DNA of 64,000 bases, from assembly GCA_006937955.1 (NCBI GenBank), contig SSNP01000008.1, forward strand, positions 7,058,083 to 7,122,082, given 5' to 3'. The notes beneath the pieces are model-generated. The model was not told the DNA's origin. It saw nothing but the letters and a program-made list of their open reading frames with translations, and ran no database searches. The stretch comes from Pachypanchax playfairii (taxonomy: Eukaryota; Chordata; Actinopteri; Cyprinodontiformes; Aplocheilidae). Positions within the stretch are counted from its first letter, which is position 1, and each line of letters begins with the position of its first letter. Positions 1-13,115 of the stretch are shown piece by piece. Both the position numbers and the translations under genes were made by a program.

Positions 1-871
1 AGAGGCAGGGGAGATGGGGGTCACTTGTGACTGCCCACCAGGACGCAGTGGGGCCCTTTGTGATGAAACAACTGCCCCTAATGCCTGTCAGAACAACAGG
101 TGAGTCAAGTAATAAAGTGTAAGACAAATAATATTTTATGCAAAGCTTATGAATGTCATAATGCCCCAAAAGAAAAGGGATCATACTGCACATATCAATT
201 GCCAATTCAGTAAAACAGAAAACCACCCTCAGCATACTTCTCTGTTCTGATATGATTTAGTTCTGATGTTTGTTTTGTCTTTGTTTCAGGTGTGTACATG
301 GTCAGTGTGTGATTAAAGGACAGTCTTACAGTTGTCAGTGTAATGAAGGCTACCAAGGTCAGTACTGTGACCGACAACAGGAGCTTCCAACCTGTAGGGG
401 GCATCGCTGTGGACGAGGGGAGTGTCGTCTGTCAGAGGGAGGGAAACCAGTATGTCAGTGTCAACCTGGCTACACTGGACCAACATGTGACTCAAGTAAG
501 ACTGAAAAAAAAAAAAATGGCAAAAAGCAAAAGATTCATTTCAGGGTTTTTCATATTTTGAGTGATATATTTTTGAAAATACACTCTTTTTGTAATTTCC
601 TCTTTATCAATATGCAGAACTAACATGCCAAGGGGTAACGGTGAAAGAGCAGATTAAACGACACCAAGCTATGAGAACATGTACATCCAGCGGCAAGATT
701 CAACGTGTGGATTGTCCGAGATCCTGTCAGGCATCAGCGCCCCCTGGTGTTTGCTGCGGAGTCACCAAAACCAGACGAAGGAAGGTGGTTTTCAACTGCA
801 CAGACGGCACCTCGTACTCAGAGGAGATGGAAACAGCTCATGAATGTGGCTGCTCCAAATGCCCATTGTAA
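1..871 (+). CDS. Slit-family guidance protein, C-terminal part (3' end of gene)
   Basis: Partial gene entering from the left edge. Three coding exons can be read: 1-99 (donor GTGAGT), 290-495 and 618-871, with frame kept across both junctions and a TAA stop at 869-871. The first exon holds the end of one EGF repeat. The second holds two more six-cysteine EGF repeats with the typical CxCxxGYxGxxC endings. The last encodes a C-terminal cystine-knot (CTCK) domain with a CCG pair, an FNCTDGT stretch and the ECGCSKC ending. EGF repeats followed directly by a CTCK ending in CGCxxC are typical of Slit proteins, secreted ligands of Robo receptors in axon guidance. The leucine-rich repeats and laminin G domain would lie outside the window, so I cannot name the paralogue. 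Other CTCK proteins are less likely because of the EGF-CTCK order. Confidence 0.85.
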
Positions 872-3200
872 CAGCACAGCAGTTTGTTTGCTCTGCAACA
901 CACACTGATGCCGTCATGTGAATTCTGAACGTCAACAAGGCTGTCACTCTGACATTTTTCCACACTGATGAACACCAGCAATTCCACAACTAACTTCCAC
1001 ATCCTGTTTGACCGCTGCCAATTTGTTGTCAAGAAAAGCCACAAAAATATGGAAGAAAAAAAAATGGGACGTGCGTGTGATTTTTGACAGAGAGAAAATA
1101 TATTGTAAAATATCAGTGAAAAACATAGATCTTATTTTTATTATGGATTTTTTCTAAGATGATAAAAAGGACTGATGAGTTGTTTTTAATGTTTATTATA
1201 TACAGTGTTATATAGTATAAAAGTATGTTCTACCTTTCAAGAAGAGAAGAATACTCAGAACAGATTAACATTCCTTGAAAATATATGAGTTTAAAGATAT
1301 GTGTAAATCTATATAAATATTTAGCCTACCCAAATGAATTTGATATCTTCCAAGTGTATTTGCATGATGGTAACGTGAGTGCTGATGTGTTTGGGAGGCT
1401 GTGGACACTGAAAGGAAATCTGAATTCAGAAGCTACGTTAATATCACACAAGGAAAAGATGGCACTTTTTTGTTGTCCTCTGTTGGGGAGGATGAAAAAA
1501 GGGACTGTATGTGCCTTGCTAACCTGCTTCACTGTATAATGGACATTTTCCTGACATGTGAGTTCATGCAAAAGACTCTTTCCACAGAGAAGGTCTAACA
1601 TTTTGTTCTAATATTGTGTTATTCTATACCTGTTTGTCACAAGTCAGAAATTGCAACGCCGATCAATGAGAAGAAAATTAAAATCATGGCGAATTTAACA
1701 TGAGACCAGTTCTGAGTACATGCAGGTAATTCCTGTATAAGACACGCAGGCTTTTACCTGGAGCCCTTGTGAAAATAATTACAAATATAATAAATCAAAC
1801 CATGCAAAAAAGTAAAACTCTTGCTTTTGCGCCAATCGATACTCCATTGCATCACTGCAACAGGAAAGTGAACTGAATAACTTTACTACCACTAACAGTA
1901 TTTTTATGATACAACTCTGCAAGATGGAATATTACTACTGTAATCCAAATAGTAAATGCTGCATTTCCAGTTTATCTCTTCACTCTCAATTACCACTCTA
2001 TAAGTGATAGAAGTTCATGAGCTCCCTCAAGACAGTAAAGTCATAAAGTAGTCATTCATTCATATACAAAAATGATGTCTGTTTTCTTTATCTAAACAAA
2101 TCACAGTTTTTTTGTGTGCCTTTTTGAAATTCAAGTGTTGCAACACTATTTTTATCAGCTGCTATTGAAAATGATAAATCATTTTAGGTAAATGTAGGCA
2201 AGAAAGATGACACCTGTCTCCATAATGACAAAATCTGTTTTTCTGTGGCCTTCTTCCCAAAAGAACAACAAATCCTCTGTTATACATTTTAAACAGATGG
2301 TGTTTATGTAAAATGAAAAATACTAAATCAAACGAGGAGTCTTTCTGATGCCACAGCTCTATCAGTGTGGATTTTTTTATGCTAGAAAGTAAATAATATT
2401 GATAAATGTGAAACTTTATTATCAACAAGTGTCATTTTTTCAGTCGTTTTAGTTTTACAGCATTTCCTGAGGTATGAAAATGTAAGTCTTTTTGGTGAAT
2501 TGTGATGCGATTTAAGGTTAAAAAACAAAAATGACCCATATTTTTATAATTTTAAAAGAATAACCAGTTGTTAAGGTGTCATCACTGACTTTGTATAATG
2601 GGGGTTAAACAAGTGCCTTGCAGTTGCTGACCAAAGACAGAAATCTCCAGTCCAATCAGAGTGGAACGGGTTCTGTAACAACCTGTTCCAGCTGGTGCCT
2701 CTTTGACAGAATCTGATTTTAACCAAATAACTTTGACACAGCTGGAACAACTTTAACTCCAAAATGTTAGATACTGTTCACTAATGCAATTAAAGTATAG
2801 CAATAAGAGTATATGTAACTACTACTGTACTTTATACATTATTACCTTGTTTACAGCAGATAGAAACACTTTTCAGTTCATTTACAACTCTGTTACTTGG
2901 AGTTTGCAAATATATCGGTGTTATTCTTGTCTGTCACCATTATGGATTTACATTTTTTTGGTTCCATTTACTTAAATCTTAGTCATTGCTTTCCCCACAT
3001 TTCTCCTAACTTTTCAAGTTTCTATTTTTCCCCCACTCCTGTGACGTCTTCTCCTTTTCTTCAATCCCTGAACCCTGCAACCTGGTTATCTTAACACTAA
3101 AGATTCAGTTTTTCATTGTGAACAAAATAAACCACCTCAGTTACTAGTTACTGACAATAAAAATAATTGTATTCACTCACTTGTATAGGTTCTAGATTTA
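872..3200 (+). other. Probable 3' untranslated region and downstream flank of the Slit gene
   Basis: There is no coding pattern after the Slit stop. AATAAA polyadenylation signals occur at 1789-1794 and about 3125-3130. The first would give a 3' UTR of about 0.9 kb, the second about 2.3 kb, and I cannot tell which is used. The small open frames here have no domain, signal peptide or splice support. Confidence 0.45.
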
Positions 3201-6200
3201 AAAACATGGTTATGTGATTGATAATAACTGATGTTTTTGTTGAATGTTAAAATTAAACTACCATTGAAACCATATTATTCCTCAGTGTCTGAGTTTTTGA
3301 GATCTATAAACATTTTTTACTGTATATTTGATTTTATGCAAAAAATAATTTTTTTTAATAGTGTGAATGGAATGAACATTGTATTTATTTATTTTTTACA
3401 CAATAGCTAACAGGTACATGTTGCTAATTTGTTTAGGACTATTAGTATTGTTTCAGATTTTTGTTTGTCACACAAACAAACTGATACAGCTCAAATACAT
3501 GAATAATATAGAAAAAAAGTAAATGAATAAAAATTACTGCTTCTTGTGCTGTTGAGAAAGCACAAATTGATTGTTCTGCTCAAAACCTGCTTTAAAAGGG
3601 TTTGACATTTCTCTTCAAGACAGTAGTCATCACTTTGTAAAATAATTCAGCTTTTAATCTTTTGATAGTCAACGCATTCTGGCAAAATTACAGCCATCAT
3701 TCAAAGCTTTCATTTGAACGTTTATTCATGTAGCCTGACAGAAAAGCTTTCTGAAAGCTGCACTGTCAACTATCAATCACTGTATCCATTATCTAACATC
3801 TATAAATATTCTCTGTGCCCATTAGTTAATGTAACCCACCTGAGCAAGCCTTTTCTAAAAAAAAAATGTTAAAAAGTAACTCTTGGTTAAGGATCTTATA
3901 GGGATCTAAAATCTTCTCCAAATTAACCCTTAGACCTGTTTTGGTTGATAGTGGTCAGTTCTGATGGAGGTGATGGTAAACGGGAGAGATTTTGCAGTAA
4001 AAAAAAAAAAAATCAATAAACCCAGCAAAACACAAATGCATCACTGTCAAAGAATCTGCAATAAAAGGTGAATATGTATTTTATTAGATTTTTGTTTTGA
4101 TTTTAATATCAGACCAGAGTATCCGAAAAAAATATATCTTACAGGAAACTGCCTTTTTTGGGAGCAAATATTTGATTCTGGTTTGAAGATAAGAAAGTCA
4201 TCATCACATCCAAGCTGAAAAGGTTTGTGTGCTTATTTATATTCTTGTTGTATTGTTTTGCTAAATAAATCTTCAGAAAAGTTCAGTTTCTTTTTATTTC
4301 AAAACATACTGCTTTTAACAGTCAAGCAGGAAATGAGTATTTGAATCACACATGCAAGTCAGAATGTAAATTATAGATTAAATTAACAACATCATTAATC
4401 TTGATCTTATCATTTGTTTTGTGGCCACCCTGATGTGATGTGGTACTTTCTTTGGGAGCAACATCTAGAAATTCAGGAGCAACATCCATAGAAACACTGC
4501 AATGATCCCATTTTACAAGTTGGTTCTTCAAAAATTGTTCAACAGGTTGCAAAACAAAATTAATATGCAGAATAATTGGGAAACAAACCAAGCAAAATGC
4601 AGCACCAAAAGCAAGTGCACATGTAGCTGCTCTGTTCTCAGCCGTTGCTCAAACCCCAAAATGACATGTGACCTACTTTTTAAAGAATGCTAGTGGTCAG
4701 AGGTGTGAAAAAAATAAATCTTTCAACTTGTGGCAGAGGGTTAGATGGTCACAAAGGGACTTACCTAAAGTTATCTTGGATGTCTGAAGGAAACTTAATA
4801 CAGTCAAACAAATTTAGCATGAGTGCAGTATTTTATCTGAACATCAAACAATAGGTTTGCTAAACTTTGGATTTGTTAAAGCTCCAAATTTAACATGCTT
4901 ATGTGTGAAGGAGGCTCCTTTTCTTCCTATCAGAATGTCTGATGGAGATGTTCTCGTTATTTGTATCTAAATGGATGACAAGTTAGCAGATGTTCAATGC
5001 AATTGTGTGTTCAGTGTAGAGTACACTCTCAAATCACACCTGATATCTTGAGAATAAGTCTATGAGATGTTAAAACAGGGTAGAAAACTAATTCAATCCG
5101 ATTGTCTGTGTATTTTAGATTAAGCCATCAGAACTTGGCTGGTGGTAAAAAAGAAGAAAAAAAAACATCTGGCAGTACCAGGGTGCCATCTAGTGGAAGT
5201 ATCAATAACAGAAGTAGAAGGATTTAGATAAAGTAATACAGAGAATACAATACTTTTACTCAGTTTCACGATATTTCTATACCAGTATGTACTTAGAAGT
5301 GAAGCAATGCTCAATAAATTTGCTCAGTTTTTTTGCATTACATCACTGTACAAGAAACCCCCATCATCAGTCCAAGTGAATACGACGTGTTGTAGTTAGT
5401 ACAACAAATATTAAGTACGAGAAATATTACATAAGTCATTAGGAATTATTTTCAAGTAGAAGTTTACTCTAAAACATTTACTATATATGTACAAGCCCAC
5501 TGATCTATCTCACTGTGTATGTGGTCCGACAAAGAGCTGTTGAATAAAGCAGTATGGCTGTGTTTAAATTCACTAAAATATTTTCACATTCTGTAACAGC
5601 TCTAATTTTTATGTATGCAAAGAGTGAAAGTAATTTACCTTCAAAAAACAAGTAAAGCCAAATACAGAATGACCCCAAAAAACAAAACATGTGTTTTACC
5701 ATTTCTCTGCTTTCAACCACACTGAAGGCTAAATACCCAGAACAGATGGTATCTGTGCTACACAGTATGTTGGGCATGACATGTGCAAAACACCATGACA
5801 TAAGCTTTCAACCAGGGGCGTTCCCAGAACTTCTTCAAAGGAGTGGTCAGATTAGGGCCACTGATAATTAAAATCAAAAGCCCTAATAGAATTTTAGCTG
5901 TTATATTATACGGTTGTCATTGAATGATCGAAACCTGAGTTAGAGGATTGCATTTTGATACAAGCCTGCTTTGTTATATGTTTGTTTTTTTCTACAGAAG
6001 GCCTGTATTTTATTAATAAATTACATAATCAAAAAACATTGTTACAGATAATTACAGCTTGCATCCTTAAATTCAGACTCAAAGTACTCTTGGAGGTGTT
6101 TTTATCTCTAAAAATATGGTTGAGCAATAGATTCTCTAAAGAAGTCATACACAAACAGTAAAACAGTTAAAATGTGTATCAGAATCAGAGACTGAGGAGT

Positions 6201-8780
6201 TCAGGGTCATGACTGTGTGAATAAAAGTCACATCAGCAGTGTTACCAATCAAAAAGTAATGAGTCAGTCTTTCCTCATCTCCACATTTATACAACACAAC
6301 CACCGTCAATCACTGATATTTAGGTTCTGGTACCATGAATACAGAGAACCACCAGCTGCTAATGGTTCACAAAGAGAAACAAGAGCAGACTTCAGTCTAG
6401 CAACACTTCCTGTTCTATCTGCATCCAAAAGGCAAAACTCAACCAACATGAACTTGCAAGATGTTCTTTCATTGGTGAATAAACATTTGCCATTGTGGAC
6501 ATTAATCAACAACATTAAAGCATGAAAACAACAAAACACAAAATCTATACAACATGGTATTCAACAGCAAGTAAACCTTGGGATTTTCTGCTCTTACCTA
6601 CCGTGTTACTGAATAATACATAACACTGTCATGAGTGTTGGACCCAAGTGCTCACAAATATAGAAAAAAAAATACAAATATAGAAAAAAAATATTGAAAA
6701 ACAAAAAGCAGACAAGGCCATAAAGCAAAACAAAAAATGTGTACTTACAATTGTAGAAATGAGTGATGTGAAGGCAAACCCACGGGAAAAGACGGGTTAC
6801 ACTGGCAGTGATCTTCTTCAGTGTTTCATGGCAGCTTGCATCCAGGATTGCTGCATTATTGCTACTCCTCTTCTTTTCTCTGTCCTCACTGATTTAAATC
6901 CTTTGTATTACTTCAGTTTGTTTTGTCTTTTTTCAAAAATGTAAACAGAATCTTCCTCCCTTCTTTAGAATTTCCACATGTACTAAATTTTATGCCTAAA
7001 TTCACCAAACCTGCACTCATCTCCTTCCTTTCCTTTCCATACGTCCTACAAAACATTTTGACATGATACCCAATCTCCCTTTCGGGGCACCATCTGCATA
7101 TTCCCTCATCATATGTAATGAATTGGTTAAGTTAGTATGTTCTGTTCTTTACCTCATTGTTCTCTCCTGTTGCTGCCCTTTTTTTCCAGAAGCAGAGAAA
7201 TCAGAGGAATGTGGAACAGCTGTGACTAAACCAGAAGGAGAATTGATGAGAAGGTATACTAATCAATAAGAAGCTGGGGACTAAGTACACATATGGAGAA
7301 AACAGTAAACATTTTACATAAAGGATAAAATAATTAAGTTTCTAACGGAAAACTCACAAGAGAAAAACAAACAGAAAGAAATTCATTAAACAGAGAAAAA
7401 CACAAAGGAATCCTGATTAAAGAATAAAACACTTGACAAGAAATAAGGGAAACAGGAAACACTAAACCCCTACAAAATAAAATCACAGGAATCCCCTGGA
7501 ATCAAATTCAAGACACACAAACCTGATACTCACAATCCAAAAGACTTACCAGTGGAATTTGCTGCAGTGTAAACACAACAGAATTCACTTTACAATTACT
7601 GTATGAGAAGTCCACACTGATAATAGATAAATTAAGTCATTTTCCCCCCCAAACCGGAGGCAGATTAGTCTCAGAGGTTCTTCTTTAGCAAATTTTAGCT
7701 CAGGCTTAATCAGCTGGCAGTTTATTGATGAAGTGACCAATGCCTTGGTTTCATAACTGTCTCACGGTATTCTTAAAAAAAGTTTTCTCAGTTTTTCTCT
7801 GGCTGTGGATGGCATTATGTTAATTTGTAGCAGGTTAAAGTTCCAAGCAGTCCTCTGCTGAGTTGTTCAAGGTTGATTTTAACAGAGATAACAATATCAT
7901 CTTGTTTTGTGACAGGTGGAAACATCTGACTTCATGCCCCTGTAGCCTGGAATCTCTGTCCTAAATTGTTTCAAATGCTCATTATCCTGCATTAGTTTGG
8001 TCCCTGGACTTTTCGTGATACCAGAGAAAGCGTTTGAAAGTTGCATTTATTTTAATACCTGATACAGATTATTAAAATTAATCTGTATTGCTTTAAAATT
8101 AGGTGAGTGAGTTTAAAGGTATAAGATGTACTTCTACCATAGGATGGCAGCATTGTAATGGGAGAGATGTGCTGAAACAATAACAATGTTTAGACTATAA
8201 TAGATGTGAAGGCAAAAACATTTAAGAGTGATCATACCAAGGAAGCTATTTGGCTTTTTAGGTAAATATCGTTCAAGCTGAAATATGTGTTTTTTTACAA
8301 TCTCTTTGCTAAAAATCATATTTTTAAACTTTGCTTGTCTTTCTCAGATGTTTTAACAGTGACACCCCCCCCCCAAATAAATAAATAAAGGTTAGCTACA
8401 TTAAACCCTACATAGTTGCTTTTAGTCAATCATCATCACATGTTGCATTCTCAGTTGTTGTTATTAAGCAACCGAACAGCACACTGTTTGTAGAGTTTTA
8501 AGTTTAATGCTTTGCCAGTAACTCCCCTCCCACTTTGTTTTGACATTAAATAAATCAAAGTCCAAAGGAAATCCTATAAATAAGCAGTCAGATCATGGAA
8601 ATGTGTCACTGGTTGCTGTCTTTGATCTAAAGGTTCAGGTAAATAATGTTTTTGGTAAGGTAACATTTTTTGTGGAATATTCTCTGGATAAAATATCAAT
8701 ATGTGATTTTGTATTTATTTAATTTCAGCTCTAAGAGCAAATATTTGCAGAAACAAAGTCAAGGTTCTTGTTTTGCTGTG
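3201..8780. other. AT-rich region with no supported gene; probable repeat relics
   Basis: Both strands hold only short frames without domains. Two stretches look repeat-derived. Around 5813-5890 a block starting CAGGGGCG resembles the end of a hAT-type element. About 6620-7560 is A-rich and begins near a TGTCATGAGTGTTGG string seen in dispersed fish repeats. A small frame with an acceptor-like upstream at about 7186-7269 could not be linked to any gene. Confidence 0.4.
5812..5890. mobile_element. Possible hAT-type element end (fragment)
   Basis: The block opens with CAGGGGCGTTCCCAG, close to the CAGGGGCG ends of many hAT non-autonomous elements. It continues with a GGAGTGGTCAGATTAGGGCC-like string familiar from fish repeats. 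I found no matching inverted end, so this may be a solo end or a coincidence. Confidence 0.3.
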
Positions 8781-8935
8781 AAAAGGTTTGCCTTTTTAAT
8801 TACTTATTGCTATTATCTGATAGCTGTGTTTCATGTTAATAGATTGTAAACAGTCAACTTCATGCAGATCAAAATATTTCTGTCATGCATTTCTTTGAAA
8901 CAGTTCATTTCTATATTTATTTCACCAGGAGAATC

Positions 8936-9367
8936 ATGAAGATCTCAGTTGCATGTTTCCTGCTGTTTTCCACCACTGTTCTCTGTCAGGGTCCAAACAG
9001 CAACCCCCGCTACAGCAAATTCATAAATCAGCATATCAAAGCAAACATGAGAGCTGATCTGTGTGATGCTGTTATACATAGACTAGGCATCACCAAGACC
9101 AACAGCAATGAATGTAAAGAAACCAACACTTTCATCCGAGCCACCACCGGCCTCGTCACACCAATATGTGGGAATGCAGGAGTACCATACGGTGAAATGA
9201 GGAAAAGTCTTTCTTCCTTTGACCTTGTTGTCTGCAAACTGAAAAGTGGAGTCAGGCGCCCACATTGTCAATACCGTGGTCAAATATTAACCAGACACAT
9301 CGCAATCAAATGTGAGGGAAACCTTCCTGTGCACTTTGACAGAGATATTGTAGTGTTTGAAGACTGA
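8936..9367 (+). CDS. Secreted RNase A superfamily ribonuclease, copy 1
   Basis: Predicted 143-residue secreted ribonuclease of the vertebrate RNase A superfamily. The first 18-20 residues form a hydrophobic signal peptide. The catalytic triad is visible: His in the FINQHIKAN segment, Lys in the signature CKETNTFI (CKxxNTF) and His in the C-terminal PVHFDRDI. The mature part has six cysteines, so three disulfides as in angiogenin and fish RNases rather than four as in pancreatic RNase. I start at 8936, not at the upstream in-frame ATG at 8885, because a splice acceptor (TTTCACCAG) lies at 8921-8928; this fits the usual non-coding first exon and intronless coding exon. A polyadenylation signal is at 9410-9415. 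It is followed by receptor gene A, and the pair is duplicated downstream. The orthologue among fish rnasel genes is not resolved. Confidence 0.92.
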   Translation: MKISVACFLLFSTTVLCQGPNSNPRYSKFINQHIKANMRADLCDAVIHRLGITKTNSNECKETNTFIRATTGLVTPICGNAGVPYGEMRKSLSSFDLVVCKLKSGVRRPHCQYRGQILTRHIAIKCEGNLPVHFDRDIVVFED

Positions 9368-10554
9368 ATGACTGACTTAAATTACTTAAATACTAATAAT
9401 AAAAATAATAATAAAGTTTTATAATTGTATATGTATGTGTGTGTCTGTATTTGGGGGAGGGGGGTGGTTTAAAAAAATATGCTTATTTTTTGGAAAAACT
9501 TAAAAAAAATAAAAATAAGTACATATACTCTAGGATATTTAGCATAATTCAGCTGTATTACATTAAAAACTGAACTACTGATGTTTACAGCCACTGAAGG
9601 GACATTTTTTTAGATTTAAAGTTGTGGGGTTTTTTTTGTTGGTTTAGTTCTATTCAGACAGTTATCAAAACAGAATTACATGTAAATAATAGATATGGTT
9701 GCACCACTAATTAGTCAAGAGAATACGTTCTGCAGAGGTGTTTGCAACTTTATGCTATCTATAAACACTTTTAGTTTTGTTTTTTACTTTTTTCTCCTGT
9801 TGTACAAAACAGGCAATTATAATAAGTCTAAGACAAGTTTGAATAGATCAATAGAGAAAAGATGAGGTCAAAGGTCAGTCCACAGGAAGGTGGGTGTCAC
9901 CAGTGTGTCCAAACATCACACTCCCAGCACAACCAAAACTCCTATAAATAAAATTTAATTAAAATTAAAAAGTACACATGAAAGAAACACATTTAACTAC
10001 TTGACCCGTTTCTCTTTTTTTCTTATTAGTGCTTTTTGCATAAAACTTTATTTTGTATCAGTGAGCTCCTGTCTCCACCCTTACCATAGTTTAATCTCAT
10101 CTTGTATGAAGATCGTATTTATTGTGGGCAAAGAACTGATCACATCTCTTTTGTATAAGTTCCCAGCTGAAGGTGCATGGCTGCTGCACATTTAAATAAC
10201 TGATTAGTGGAATGAGTTCTGTCAATTCTTTACTATCATTTTAAATGCTAAAGGGTTTTTATTATTAATATTAAACAAGTGCACCTATCATTTAATTCTT
10301 TACAATAGTTGCTACATTTTTTTAACCTGAAAGCAAACTTCAAACTTATTAGCAATCATTCAGTAACATCCATGAGTTTTTCCAGCCCACTAACTGCAAC
10401 TACACAACTCACTAAAAAGTTTATGTGTGAGTACAAACTAAGGTGGATGCTAATTTCTGAAGCTCTGAGTTTAAATGGTTTTGACTGGATGCATTTAGAT
10501 TTAGAATCTCAGTATAAACATCATGGTCTGTAAACATCTTCTTATAAAACAAGC

Positions 10555-10629
<75 letters not shown>

Positions 10630-11504
10630 TTCTTGACAGTTTTTTTTATCCTTTACAAGATCATCTCTGTTATGGAACAGTCACACTAAAGATGTCATAA
10701 TATATTTTCTCCTGCTGTCTCCTTTTAAGTCTAATAATTTGTGTAAGCTTTGTATTTTTAGGATACCCCCTTTGAAAAAACAGTATACCTTGAATAATAA
10801 CACTTTTATTTTGTTATTTGATTACCTTGTGACCAGAGAAATGTTTGCTGTTCAGACGGACCGAGGCTGATTCAAAACTAAAACTGTACTATGATCAGTA
10901 AATACTGGGATCAATGTAAATGCTCACTGACCCATTGCAAAATCAACATCTATCTAAATGCTTGTAAAAGAAGCACAACATGCTGTATGCAGAGATATTC
11001 ACGTTAAATGAACTTAAATATGCAACATAATCTTAAACACTGGAGCTAAACAGTATTATTTGTCAAATAAGATGTCTGGGTTTCATCCAAAATCAGTTAC
11101 CTCAGTGACATGAAACAAAATCTAAATATAAATACTGATTTCTTTAAAATTCTGAAAAAACATTTACAACTTCAGTATAAATAACATAAAATTAGAACAA
11201 ACATATCAAGCATCTTTGACATGTATTTTCTTTTTAATATGTCATTAATGCTTCTTTTAAGATCATTAGCAATGGCAGCATATTTATATTTTTCACAAGT
11301 ATTGCACTAAAGTGCTTATGTTTTTCCTTTTCTGTGTATAGTTTCTGTCATACGACCATTAAAAAGACTATAACAACAGGCTGAAACAGTGTGTTTATAG
11401 CAGTGGCTCATGTTCACAGGACTGTTAGAATCTCACAAGATGACATTTATACATACTAGAAAAAAAAGTTGAAATTATTTCCACTGTGGTTATAAACTCA
11501 ATAA
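9368..11504. other. Non-coding spacer between RNase copy 1 and receptor A
   Basis: AT-rich spacer with the RNase polyadenylation signal, an AAT microsatellite and the receptor A promoter region. The same spacer recurs in unit 2. No gene is supported here. Confidence 0.6.
10555..10628. repeat. (AAT)n microsatellite
   Basis: About 24 uninterrupted AAT/ATA units. The equivalent tract in the second duplication unit (15084-15115) is less than half as long and interrupted by a C, so the tract changed length after the duplication. Confidence 0.95.
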
Positions 11505-11509
11505 CCAAT
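11505..11509 (+). promoter_or_regulatory. CCAAT box upstream of receptor A
   Basis: CCAATCAGA lies 128 bp before the first ATG of gene A. The same motif sits at -99 to -128 of seven receptor genes here. It is followed by CTCCTCCCATT and a TTGATAGTTACATTAA-type block also seen before gene G. NF-Y is the usual binder of such boxes; use here is inferred. Confidence 0.5.
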
Positions 11510-11632
11510 CAGATTTTTCTGAAATTGACTCCTCCCATTTTTCTGTATTTTATGTGTCTGCCCATTTGATAGTTACATTAAGATTAATCAGTCTGCAGCT
11601 AGATTGTGATCCACACATCTCTCAACTCAACT

Positions 11633-13115
11633 ATGTGGACAATGATGATAATGTTTTATGTAGCTCTAATGTTCCTCATTGGAGGTGAGTGTTAATGCAA
11701 GTAAACGTTTTATGTTGTATTTATTTCAAATTTTTACTTTAAGTTGTGTGACAGTAGAAAATGAAAACTTTTTTTCAGGATACACAGAAGACCGAAGCTT
11801 TACAACCAAGACCGTCCATGTGGGAGAAGATGTCACTCTAACATGTGACCGACGATCTGATCAGTCAGGAGCTTTATTCTGGATGAAACTTGTTCCTGGA
11901 AACTTGCCTGAAGTTTTAGCATCATCGTACACATTTGATGGAGGATTTATTGATAATGCTTCTCATGTCAGAGCTAGAAAAGAACCAGGAACATTTGTTC
12001 TTCAAATAAACCAAATAAAGCAGACGGATGCTGCTTTTTATTACTGTGAAGAAGTAGCTGAGAGGAAGAAAATCATTTACAACATCACCTTTATCAGAGT
12101 CAAAGGTAACTGGAACTATCATCAGCTTGTTGATGCTCATCAGTAGTTCATATTTTTCTCCATTAATTTCAAGTTTTACTCCTAACTGTTAGTTCCATAA
12201 TTTATATTCAGATTGATTTAAAACTGAACAATAATGTTTACAATATTTTCCAGGAGCAGAATCTGAAATCACTACGATCATTCAAGAGTTTCCATTTGTT
12301 GCAGCCCTTCCAGGAGACTCAGTGACTCTGCAGTGTTCAGTCCTGTCTGAGTCTGATAATCAGATGTGTCCAGATAATTACAGTGTTTACTGGTTCAGAT
12401 CTGGACTGGAAGAAACTCATCCCAGTGTGATGTATGTTCATGGTGACAAATGTGACAGAAGCCCAGAGACTGACTTTCCACATAAATGTGACTACGACCT
12501 CTTAAAGAGGAAAATCAGCTCCTCTGATGCTGGAGTGGCCACATGTGGACGAATATTGTTTGGGAAAGGAACTAAACTGGAAATTGAAGGTAACCAGATT
12601 TAAACAAACCCTATCATAATCATGTCATCTGTTGTTAAGTGAGTTTCTGCATTTTAGTTGTTTCATTAATGTTTACGGAATATTTTTGTTTTTCAGCCTG
12701 TTCACCAACAACTCCTACTACAGCTGTATCATGTGCAGCTTTGGCTATTAGTTTGATCTTTATGGTCCTATTCATTTACGACACAAAGAAGCCAAAAAAT
12801 GGTGAATTTTTTTTTATACTGGTAAAAAAATATTTTATGAAAGTCTTTAAATTAATACTTATAAATGCATTTATTTTCCATCCTGCTTTTTAGATGTGCA
12901 GCTCTCAGAGAGGTTATCGGGTCTAATTTGTTGGCATGAAAGACAGGTACAGTATGACACGCCTGTATTGACCATTTTGTACAGAAATCTACAATATGTT
13001 TTGTTTCTCCACAACATTTTGTATCATTTTTTTTTTCTTTCAGATGACTGAGAGTAAACAACTTTATTCTGTTGTTTTCTTTACTGTTGTGAACTCTGGC
13101 AGTGACAGATGTTAA
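11633..13115 (+). CDS. NITR-like immune receptor A (plus-strand lineage; damaged second Ig domain)
   Basis: Six exons: 11633-11684 (signal), 11779-12105 (first V-like domain), 12254-12589 (second domain), 12697-12801 (transmembrane), 12894-12946 and 13044-13115 (tail). All junctions are GT-AG and the joined frame gives 314 residues. A downstream in-frame ATG at 11642 matches the start of genes B and C; the upstream ATG is unique to A. Domain 1 has LTC, LFWMK and FYYCEE with no J motif, ending in FIRVKG. Domain 2 has LQCSVLSE, VYWFR and a J-like FGKGTKLEI. Compared with B and C, 15 bp are missing at 12534/12535, removing TYYCA and with it the conserved F-strand cysteine. The transmembrane segment has no charge. 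The tail has KQLYSVV but no canonical ITIM. It is probably a cell-surface receptor of lymphoid or myeloid cells, by family. Folding of domain 2 is doubtful. Confidence 0.75.

Noticed and set aside
7186..7269. Short plus-strand frame after a pyrimidine-rich acceptor (EAEKSEECGT...)
   Set aside because: No upstream or downstream exon partner, no domain and it lies in a repeat-like A-rich stretch.
8885..8935. Upstream in-frame ATG giving a 160-residue RNase
   Set aside because: It precedes a good splice acceptor (TTTCACCAG) and adds residues ahead of a normal signal peptide. The second ATG fits the family.
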